Shown here: one piece after another, positions 5,057 to 10,443 of the stretch | Layout of the letters: every line of letters starts with the position of its first letter | How positions within the stretch are numbered: position 1 is the first letter of the stretch | Program-made: the position numbers and the translations under genes | The notes under the pieces: generated by a model | What the model saw: only the letters and a program-made list of their open reading frames with translations | What the model was told of the DNA's origin: nothing | Database searches by the model: none | From: Chromatiales bacterium | GTDB taxonomy: Bacteria > Pseudomonadota > Gammaproteobacteria > CAMYNG01 | Length of the DNA stretch: 10,443 nt | NCBI GenBank assembly: GCA_027021685.1 | Contig: JALUTW010000254.1 | Coordinates: 1 to 10,443, forward strand | Reading direction: 5' to 3'

Positions 5057-6091
5057 ATGGGCCGCGACCACAAAGATCCCGGCATCACCGGCGTGCTGCT
5101 GGCCAACCTGGGCACGCCCGAGGCCCCCACCCCGGCGGCGCTGCGCCGTTACCTGGCCCAGTTCCTGTCCGATCCCCGGGTGGTGGATCTGCCCCGGTGG
5201 CTGTGGCAGCCGGTGCTCCACGGAGTGATCCTGCGCCTGCGCCCGCGCCGTGCCGCGCGGGCCTACCGCAAGGTGTGGACGGAGGCGGGCTCGCCGCTGC
5301 TGGCCATCGGCCGGCGCCAGGAGGCGGGCCTGCGCGCCCTGCTGGCACGGCGCGCGCCCGGCGCGGCCGCCGTGGTACTGGGCATGCGCTACGGCGAGCC
5401 CGCCCTGGGCACGGCGCTGGAAGCGCTGCGCCGGCAGGGACTGGAACGGCTGCTGGTGCTGCCGCTCTACCCCCAGTACTCCGGTGCCACCACCGGCTCC
5501 ACCTTCGACGCGGTGAGCCGGGTGCTCGCCGGCTGGCGCCGGGTCCCGGAGCTGCGCCTGGTGGCGGACTACCACGACTTCCCCCCCTACATTGAGGCCC
5601 TGGCCCGAAGCGTGCGCGAGGTGTGGAACCGGGAAGGCGAGGCCGGGCGGATGCTGTTCTCCTTCCACGGCGTGCCCCAGCGCTGGATCAGGGAAGGCGA
5701 CCCGTACGAGGAGCAGTGCCGGACCACCGCCCGCCTGGTGGCGCAGCGGCTGGGTCTGGAGGAAGAACGCTGGGCGGTGGCCTTCCAGTCACGCTTCGGC
5801 CGCGAGGCATGGCTGGAACCGGCCACCGATGCGACCCTGCGCGCGTGGGCGCAGGAGGGCGTGCGCCGCGCGGACGTGATCTGTCCCGGTTTTGCCGCCG
5901 ACTGCCTGGAGACGCTGGAAGAGATCGCCCTGCAGGCGCGGGAGGTCTTCCTCGCCCACGGCGGCGAGGCGTTCCGCTACATTCCCGCGCTCAACGATTC
6001 GCCGGACCACCTGGCCGCGCTGGCGGCGCTGGTGGAGCGCCACGCCTGTGGCTGGCCGGGCTTCCCTGCCCAGCCCCCGGCCCCCAGCTAG
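5057..6091 (+). CDS. hemH: Ferrochelatase
   Basis: Inserts Fe2+ into protoporphyrin IX, the last step of protohaem synthesis; cytoplasmic or peripheral on the inner membrane. The 344-aa frame carries the family landmarks in order: LLANLGTPEAPT (14-25), AYRKVWTEAGSPLL (69-82), GMRYGEP (109-115), LPLYPQYSGATTGST (135-149), FSFHGVPQRW with the metal-binding His204 (201-210), and CPGFAADCLETLEEI with catalytic Glu285 (276-290). Length is normal for proteobacterial enzymes. The ATG at 5057 is the natural start: an upstream ATG at 5038 is out of frame. No ribosome-binding site is visible and the -10 box sits very close, so translation may be leaderless. The gene ends 18 nt from the soxB stop in convergent orientation. 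Haem demand from MsrQ and Sox cytochromes is a plausible but unproven link with its neighbours. Confidence 0.97.
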   Translation: MGRDHKDPGITGVLLANLGTPEAPTPAALRRYLAQFLSDPRVVDLPRWLWQPVLHGVILRLRPRRAARAYRKVWTEAGSPLLAIGRRQEAGLRALLARRAPGAAAVVLGMRYGEPALGTALEALRRQGLERLLVLPLYPQYSGATTGSTFDAVSRVLAGWRRVPELRLVADYHDFPPYIEALARSVREVWNREGEAGRMLFSFHGVPQRWIREGDPYEEQCRTTARLVAQRLGLEEERWAVAFQSRFGREAWLEPATDATLRAWAQEGVRRADVICPGFAADCLETLEEIALQAREVFLAHGGEAFRYIPALNDSPDHLAALAALVERHACGWPGFPAQPPAPS

Positions 6092-6109
6092 CCCCTGGCA
6101 CCCAGCACC

Positions 6110-7921
6110 TCAAACAGGGTAATCCGCGATGCCCGGATTGCCCTCGGCGCCGATGATCTTGGGGGTGTTGAGCTTCTTGATCTTGGCCACCTTCTGGTCG
6201 CGCAGGTACTCGGCCACCACCTCCCACACCGGCGGCCCGGGAGACTTGGCTCCCACCGTGGCCCAGCCCGCGACCTTGTAGGTCTTGTCGGGCTCGATGG
6301 GGGTGCCGTCGTCCAGGCGCATGTCCTTGATGCGGGTACCCATGGTGCCGGTGAGGTCCATGGTGTAGTCCATGCCGCCCACGCGCACCATGTCGCCGCC
6401 CTGCTGCTTGTAGGGATCGGCGTTGAACAGGTTGTCGGCCACGTCCTCCAGGATGAGCTTGAGATCGGAGCCCTTCATGTCCCGCACGTAGGTCTCGGGA
6501 TAGGTCATGCAGGTCTGATCCAGCACGTTGTCCATGGTGATGGTCTGCCCCGGCAGCACCGTGGTGCCCCAGCGGAAACCCGGCGAGAGGGAGATCTGGG
6601 CATCGAGCTGGATGCGCAGGGCATCGCAGATGATCTGGTCGAAGGTGCCGTTGAAATTGCCGCGGCGGTACAGCAGGGTGTCGGCCACCGCCAGCTCCTC
6701 GCGGAGCTGCTTGAGGTAGGGCGCCCGCACCTCGTCGATGTAGGCGGCCATGGCCTTGTCCGGCTCCAGGAAGTTGGAGAACACCGGCAACAGCCTGTAG
6801 CGGAAGTCCTGCACCTTGCCGTTGCGCACGTCCAGCTGCATCACGCCCAGGAACTTGCCGTTGGAACCGGCATTGGTGACCAGGGTCTGGCCCCCGGCGT
6901 TCTTGACCACGCTGGGCGCCGGCATCCCGTCGTGGGTGTGGCCGCCGAAGATGACGTCGATGCCCGTGACCCGGCTGGCCATCTTGAGGTCCACGTCCAT
7001 GCCGTTGTGGGAGATGACCACCACCACGTCGGGTTTCTCGTGCTCCCGCACGGCGTTGACGGTGTCCTGCATCTCCCGCTCGCGGATGCCGAAGGTCCAG
7101 TCCGGGATGAACCGCTGCGGGTTGGCGATGGGCGTGTAGGGAAAGGCCTGGCCGATGACCGCCACCCGGACACCGCCCAGGTCCTTGATGGTGTAGGGCT
7201 TGAAGGCGCGCTGGGTGTTCTCGTCGTAGCCGGGAAAGTCCGCGAAGCGGTAGTCGAACGAGGCCTCGTCCTTGACGTACACGTTCTGGGCCACGAAGTC
7301 ACCCTTGAAGGCCTGGATGTTCTTGATGATCTCGTCCTCCAGGTAGGTGTACTCCCAGTGGCCGGTCATCACGTCCACGCCCAGGCGGTTGCAGGCCTCG
7401 ACCATGTCCTGGCCCCGGGTCCACAGGGCGGTGCCCGATCCCTGCCAGGTGTCGCCGCCGTCCAGCAGCAGGGTCTTGTCCGGACCATGGTCGGCGCGCA
7501 GCTTCTTGACCAGCGTGGCCAGGTGGGCGAAGCCGCCCACCTTGCCGTACTGCTGGGCGGCCTCGACGAAGTTGAGGTAGGTGAAGGCGTGGGCCTCCGG
7601 GGTGTTGGGCTTGATGCCGAAATACTCCAGCAGTTTGTCGCCCACCAGGTGCGGGGGCTTGCCGAAGGAGCTGCCCAGGCCCAGGTTGACGTTGGGCTCG
7701 CGGAAATAGATGGGCAGGAGCTGGGCATGGCAGTCGGTCATGTGCATGAGGGTGACGTTGCCGAACCTGGGCAGGTCGTACATGCCCGCGCCGGCCCGAC
7801 CCGCCGCCGGTGCCGCGGCCTTCTTGCCGGCCCCCGGCCTGGAATCGCAGCCGGGCAGCATGCCGGCAGCGGCGGCCAGGCCCATGATCTGGATGAATTC
7901 GCGACGGCTCAGTGACGACAT
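6110..7921 (-). CDS. soxB: Thiosulfohydrolase SoxB, Tat-exported
   Basis: Periplasmic di-manganese enzyme of the Sox pathway that hydrolyses the sulfonate from SoxYZ-bound thiosulfate intermediates and releases sulfate. The 603-aa protein begins with a Tat signal (SRREFIQIMG, 5-14, then an Ala-rich core). The metallophosphoesterase domain (about 55-345) shows likely ligands Asp63 and His65 (TDCHAQLLP), Asp157 (GGDTWQG), His188 (TGHWEYTY, the SoxB form of the nucleotidase GNHEFD), His305 (SHNGMD), and His328/His330 (GGHTHDG). The motif FREPNVNLGLG (73-83) is typical of SoxB. A 5'-nucleotidase C-terminal domain spans about 410-590. An LPGC at 22-25 resembles a lipobox, so membrane anchoring is possible. 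The ATG at 7921 follows GAGGAGG at 7 nt; in-frame upstream codons are rejected. No soxXA, YZ or CD is in the window. Confidence 0.96.
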   Translation of the reverse strand: MSSLSRREFIQIMGLAAAAGMLPGCDSRPGAGKKAAAPAAGRAGAGMYDLPRFGNVTLMHMTDCHAQLLPIYFREPNVNLGLGSSFGKPPHLVGDKLLEYFGIKPNTPEAHAFTYLNFVEAAQQYGKVGGFAHLATLVKKLRADHGPDKTLLLDGGDTWQGSGTALWTRGQDMVEACNRLGVDVMTGHWEYTYLEDEIIKNIQAFKGDFVAQNVYVKDEASFDYRFADFPGYDENTQRAFKPYTIKDLGGVRVAVIGQAFPYTPIANPQRFIPDWTFGIREREMQDTVNAVREHEKPDVVVVISHNGMDVDLKMASRVTGIDVIFGGHTHDGMPAPSVVKNAGGQTLVTNAGSNGKFLGVMQLDVRNGKVQDFRYRLLPVFSNFLEPDKAMAAYIDEVRAPYLKQLREELAVADTLLYRRGNFNGTFDQIICDALRIQLDAQISLSPGFRWGTTVLPGQTITMDNVLDQTCMTYPETYVRDMKGSDLKLILEDVADNLFNADPYKQQGGDMVRVGGMDYTMDLTGTMGTRIKDMRLDDGTPIEPDKTYKVAGWATVGAKSPGPPVWEVVAEYLRDQKVAKIKKLNTPKIIGAEGNPGIADYPV

Positions 7922-8007
7922 GGAAGCGCCTCCTCGTTCAAGCGGCGGGTTGCCGGATTGATTGTTATGTGTGTCTCGCGCGCCCGGGTCCTGCAGGCAC
8001 CATGCCA

Positions 8008-8073
8008 GGGCGGCGGCCGGACCCACGGTCCGCCCCGCCCTGCGGGCTGCTGCGCCACAGGGCCGGAATGATA
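8008..8073 (-). promoter_or_regulatory. soxB leader: candidate -10 box and long hairpin
   Basis: In the 247-nt gap between msrQ and soxB, minus-strand TATCAT (8068-8073) could be a -10 box for a soxB transcript with a leader of about 140 nt, but no good -35 is visible. Within that leader, GGGCGG (8008-8013) pairs with CCGCCC (8035-8040) and CGGACC (8018-8023) with GGTCCG (8027-8032), giving a 12-bp interrupted stem with a 3-nt loop. Regulation of soxB separately from msrPQ would fit. Confidence 0.3.
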
Positions 8074-8133
8074 CCCAATCGTGCCAGCGGACGCACCCGG
8101 CAGCGGCGCCTCCGCCTCCAGGCGGGTGCAAAG

Positions 8134-8152
8134 CGCAACGACGGCCGTTGCG
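8134..8152 (-). terminator. Hairpin after msrQ, weak terminator candidate
   Basis: CGCAACG (8134-8140) and CGTTGCG (8146-8152) form a 7-bp stem with a 5-nt loop, 17 nt after the msrQ stop codon. On the minus strand it is followed by CTTTGC, only a short T-run. It may partly end the msrPQ transcript, but read-through into soxB is plausible. Confidence 0.35.
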
Positions 8153-8168
8153 AATTCCGATGCCGGGC

Positions 8169-8789
8169 TCAGGAATTTTCCTGCCGGCGCTGGACACCCG
8201 GCCACCGGACCGGCCGCAACCGCAGCAGAAAGAGCGCCGCCAGCAGCGTTGCGTAAACGAGAGGGGGCCGGACATCCAGCTTGACCAGCCAGAAGAAGTG
8301 CAGAACGGCCAGAACGGCGGCCACGTAGACCAGGCGGTGCAGGCGTTTCCAGCGCCCGCCCAGGCGGCGCATCATGCCCCGGGTGGAAGTGAGCGCCAGG
8401 GGCAGCAGCAGCAACCAGGCGCTCATGCCCGCGGTGATGAATGGCCGCTTGAGGATGTCACGCCCAATTTCTCCCCAGTCGAAGAACTGGTCCAGCCACA
8501 GGTAGGAAACGAGATGCACCGTGGCATAGAAGAAGGCATACAGCCCCAGCAGGCGGCGCAGCCGCTGTGGCCACCTCCAGCCCGTGAGGCGCCGCAGCGG
8601 GGTGACCGCCAGCGTGATGAGCAGCAGGCGCAGGGCCCACTCGCCGGTGCTGCGGGTGAAGACCTCGATGGGATTGGCCCCCAGGCGATCCTGTGCCAGT
8701 CCCCAGGCCAGCCACAGCAGGGGCGCCAGGCAGGCCAGCCACACCACCGGCCCGAGCCAGCCCCTGCCTGTGACACCATGCCCCCGCAC
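8169..8789 (-). CDS. msrQ: MsrQ, haem-binding membrane partner of methionine sulfoxide reductase MsrP
   Basis: Inner-membrane b-type haem protein (YedZ family) that passes electrons from the quinone pool or a flavin reductase to periplasmic MsrP. The 206-aa protein has about six hydrophobic segments (roughly 12-31, 51-66, 79-98, 115-133, 151-169 and 176-190). The histidines expected to bind haem are present: His92 (ATVHLVSY), His151 (LHRLVYV) and His164 (VLHFFW), nearly the numbering of E. coli MsrQ. Other family landmarks are NPIE (39-42), TPLRR (63-67) and GRWKRLHRL. The GTG at 8789 is 7 nt after the msrP stop and gives the normal length. The Shine-Dalgarno (AGGCAG) is weak, so coupling to msrP translation is likely. 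No C-terminal flavin domain is fused. Confidence 0.95.
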   Translation of the reverse strand: MRGHGVTGRGWLGPVVWLACLAPLLWLAWGLAQDRLGANPIEVFTRSTGEWALRLLLITLAVTPLRRLTGWRWPQRLRRLLGLYAFFYATVHLVSYLWLDQFFDWGEIGRDILKRPFITAGMSAWLLLLPLALTSTRGMMRRLGGRWKRLHRLVYVAAVLAVLHFFWLVKLDVRPPLVYATLLAALFLLRLRPVRWPGVQRRQENS

Positions 8790-8796
8790 CGGCTGC

Positions 8797-9744
8797 CTAG
8801 AAATGTTGACGCAGGTTCATACCGCGGTACAGATGCGCCACCTGCTCGGCATAGCCGTTGAACATGAGCGTCTTGCGCTTGAAGAACTCCCCGATGCGCC
8901 GCTCGCGGGCCTGACTCCAGCGCGGGTGATCCACGGTGGGATTGACGTTGGCATAGAACCCGTACTCGCGCGGAGACGCCTTCATCCAGCTCGTCAGCGG
9001 CTGGCGCTCGGTGAAACGGATACGGACGATGGACTTGATGCTCTTGAAGCCGTACTTCCACGGGACCACCAGCCGCAGCGGCGCACCATTCTGGTTGGGC
9101 AGCACTTCGCCGTACAGCCCCACCGCCAGGATGGTGAGCGGATGCATGGCTTCGTCCATGCGCAGCCCTTCCACGTAGGGCCAGTCCAGCACGCGGCGCC
9201 GCTGCCCCGGCATCTGCTCCGGATCGTACAGCGTGGTGAACTCCACGTACTTCGCCTGCGAGGTGGGGGCGAAGCGCCTGAGCAGGTCGGCCAGGGGGAA
9301 CCCCACCCACGGAATCACCATGGACCAGCCCTCGACGCAGCGCAGGCGGTAGATGCGTTCCTCCAGCGGGTGGGGGCGCAGGATGTCTTCCAGGGTGTAC
9401 GTCCCCGGCTTTTCGCACGCACCTTCCACGGTCACCGACCAGGGCTCGGTGCGCAGGCTGGCGGCGCGCTCGGCCGGGGAGTACTTGTCGGTGCCGAACT
9501 CGTAGAAATTGTTGTAGCCGGCGACATGCTTGAACGGGGTCGGCGGCTCATCGGTGCGAAAGGGTCCGGGCGCGGGCCGGAATGCAAGCCGCCGCCCGCC
9601 GTGCCCGGCCCCGGCCGGCCCCGGCAGTGCCGCGGCAGCCAGGGCCGCCACGCCGGTCTGCACAAAGCGCCTGCGCTCGCGCCACACCTCCCGTGGCGTG
9701 ATCTCCGACGGCACGATGTCTCCTGGAAAACGACGCCTGCCCAT
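8797..9744 (-). CDS. msrP: MsrP, periplasmic molybdenum methionine sulfoxide reductase catalytic subunit
   Basis: Reduces methionine sulfoxide in oxidatively damaged envelope proteins, using a molybdopterin cofactor and electrons from MsrQ (YedY family, sulfite-oxidase fold). The 315-aa protein carries a Tat signal of the usual long YedY type: the twin arginines are in ERRRFVQ (23-29), followed by an Ala-rich core ending near AGAG (44-47). The molybdenum-ligating cysteine is Cys136 in LRCVEGWSMVIPW. Other conserved stretches are HVAGYNNFYEFGTDK (73-87), LPNQNGAPLRLVVPWKYGFKSIKS (in part, 215-238) and the C-terminal region WSQARERRIG to MFNGYAEQVAHLY. The ATG at 9744 follows AGGGGA at about 9 nt. 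It is the first gene of the msrP-msrQ unit and divergent from the unknown gene at the right edge. Confidence 0.97.
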   Translation of the reverse strand: MGRRRFPGDIVPSEITPREVWRERRRFVQTGVAALAAAALPGPAGAGHGGRRLAFRPAPGPFRTDEPPTPFKHVAGYNNFYEFGTDKYSPAERAASLRTEPWSVTVEGACEKPGTYTLEDILRPHPLEERIYRLRCVEGWSMVIPWVGFPLADLLRRFAPTSQAKYVEFTTLYDPEQMPGQRRRVLDWPYVEGLRMDEAMHPLTILAVGLYGEVLPNQNGAPLRLVVPWKYGFKSIKSIVRIRFTERQPLTSWMKASPREYGFYANVNPTVDHPRWSQARERRIGEFFKRKTLMFNGYAEQVAHLYRGMNLRQHF

Positions 9745-9822
9745 GCCTGTTGTCCCCTGTGTCCTCCGGCTGGACCCGCTCGGACGCCGGCCCGCTGCTG
9801 CCCTTGGACCACGGCGCGGCCC

Positions 9823-9828
9823 ATTCTA
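9823..9828 (-). promoter_or_regulatory. Candidate -10 box for msrPQ
   Basis: Minus-strand TAGAAT (5/6) lies about 80 nt before the msrP ATG, giving a leader of about 70 nt. No standard -35 is found at 16-18 nt; a TTGCCG occurs 20 nt upstream. The 211-nt divergent region (9745-9955) also holds AT-richer sequence around 9890-9905 that could serve the plus-strand gene, but no promoter there is convincing. Confidence 0.35.
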
Positions 9829-9955
9829 TCCCGGGAATCTGCCAGAGGCGGCAAAACGCGTACGGCCGCATTGCGGCTGGATGGACAAGTGTGCGAAAGT
9901 TTTCGCCCCGGCAGCCGCCGGCGGCCGGGCTTCCAGGCGAGGACACCCCACAGGC

Positions 9956-10443
9956 ATGGCGGAAAAAAAGGTCGCGGACAGGGTCCTGGTGCAGAAGAGC
10001 ACCGCCACCGGCGAGGAACGGGGGTTCGAGATCTACAACCGCAAGTACCTGCGGGTGAGCTGCCGCGGGCTGCGCAGCAAGCGCCGTTATGACCTCCACC
10101 TGGCCATGCTGGAACCGTGGCCCATCCGCCACCGGCGCATCAGCTGGCGCTGGCTGGGTGTCGTCCTGGTCCTGGCCGCGGCCAGCGGCGGGGCCGGATG
10201 GTACGTCTACGCCAGCGGCCGGCAGGTGGACCTCAGCCTGTGGGTGCCGGTGCTGGCCGGCCTGGTGTTCTTCACCCTGGGGGCGCTGGTGATGTTCGTG
10301 GTGCACTCCCCCAACGTCACCGAGTTCCGCAGCCGCTACGGCGGCTGCGTGCTGGTGAGCCTGTTCTACGGCAAGCCCGCCCGGCGCCCGTTCCAGGAGT
10401 TCGTCGAGGAGCTCAAGAACCGGATCCTCGCCGCCAGCCAGGA
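9956..10443 (+). CDS. Unrecognised protein with two membrane segments, 3' end cut off
   Basis: I do not recognise this family. The 162 visible residues read without interruption to the right edge with the same GC-rich codon use as the neighbours. The N-terminal 60 residues are polar and basic (MAEKKVADRV; GFEIYNRKYLRVSCRGLRSKRRYDL). Two hydrophobic segments follow at about 65-86 and 95-117, separated by a short loop. The segment after the second is conserved-looking (FRSRYGGCVLVSLFYGKP, then a helix PFQEFVEELKNRILAA). A beta-strand-rich cytosolic domain split by a two-helix membrane hairpin and closed by an amphipathic helix recalls bacterial PH-like or YcxB-like proteins, but this is only a guess from shape. 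The ATG at 9956 is the first good start; a GAGGA lies rather far upstream. It is divergent from msrP. Confidence 0.75.
   Translation, partial: MAEKKVADRVLVQKSTATGEERGFEIYNRKYLRVSCRGLRSKRRYDLHLAMLEPWPIRHRRISWRWLGVVLVLAAASGGAGWYVYASGRQVDLSLWVPVLAGLVFFTLGALVMFVVHSPNVTEFRSRYGGCVLVSLFYGKPARRPFQEFVEELKNRILAASQ

Noticed and set aside
6092..6109. A shared terminator between convergent hemH and soxB
   Set aside because: The 18-nt gap has no inverted repeat or T-run. Any termination signal would have to lie inside the opposite gene.
188..7925. Unusual DCH metal motif or missing Asn in SoxB as evidence of a degenerate enzyme
   Set aside because: The GHWE form in place of GNHE is normal for SoxB, and all other metal ligands are present, so I regard the enzyme as intact.
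7922..8275. An N-terminal extension of soxB into the upstream gap and msrQ
   Set aside because: The Tat signal and a strong Shine-Dalgarno fix the start at 7921. The extension would bury the signal and overlap msrQ.
8584..10092. A 502-codon plus-strand open frame opposite msrP and msrQ
   Set aside because: It is the complement of two well-supported genes and overlaps the unknown right-edge gene in a different frame.
1..10443. CRISPR arrays, tRNA or rRNA genes, insertion sequences, prophage, toxin-antitoxin or other defence genes
   Set aside because: I saw no spaced direct repeats, tRNA-like cloverleaf, transposase motifs or terminal inverted repeats. All well-supported genes are chromosomal housekeeping or metabolic types.

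Overview
The window looks like chromosomal DNA from a high-GC gammaproteobacterium that oxidises reduced sulfur. This rests on a thiosulfohydrolase SoxB, an EttA of exactly the enterobacterial length (555 aa), a DUF6763-type small acidic protein, periplasmic MsrPQ, and very GC-rich coding sequence throughout. A lineage such as the Chromatiales/Ectothiorhodospirales is an inference from gene content and was not tested. I see no insertion sequence, phage gene, CRISPR array, tRNA or rRNA. Every gene reads as intact except the two cut by the window edges.

Layout. (1) 1-1850, minus strand: the N-terminal part of an RND/HlyD-type periplasmic adaptor (cut at the left edge), and upstream of it a methyl-accepting chemotaxis protein with almost no periplasmic domain. 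(2) 1950-3664, plus strand: ettA, a translation-factor ABC-F ATPase, with a TACAAT -10 box before it. (3) 3806-4907, minus strand: a small acidic DUF6763 protein, then an exported DUF2914 protein that may be preceded by a 7-residue leader ORF. Between them lies a near-ideal intrinsic terminator that faces the plus strand, opposite to both genes. (4) 5057-6091, plus strand: hemH (ferrochelatase), apparently with a near-leaderless transcript. (5) 6110-9744, minus strand: soxB, msrQ and msrP in the transcription order msrP-msrQ-(247 bp gap)-soxB. (6) 9956 to the right edge, plus strand: an unrecognised protein with two membrane segments, divergent from msrP.

How the genes fit together. msrP and msrQ form a two-gene unit: a Tat-exported molybdenum enzyme that repairs oxidised methionine in the envelope, and its haem-containing membrane partner. 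SoxB hydrolyses sulfate from the SoxYZ carrier in the periplasm and is also predicted to use the Tat system. hemH makes the haem that MsrQ and the Sox cytochromes need, so the right half is a loose envelope redox neighbourhood. No other sox gene is present, so soxB is solitary here. The left half (efflux adaptor, chemoreceptor, EttA, DUF6763, DUF2914) is a set of mostly single-gene units with frequent strand switches. I did not find a clearly new multigene system. The most interesting signals are regulatory: the opposing terminator, the possible leader peptide, the palindromes around the hemH promoter, and the unknown membrane protein at the right edge.
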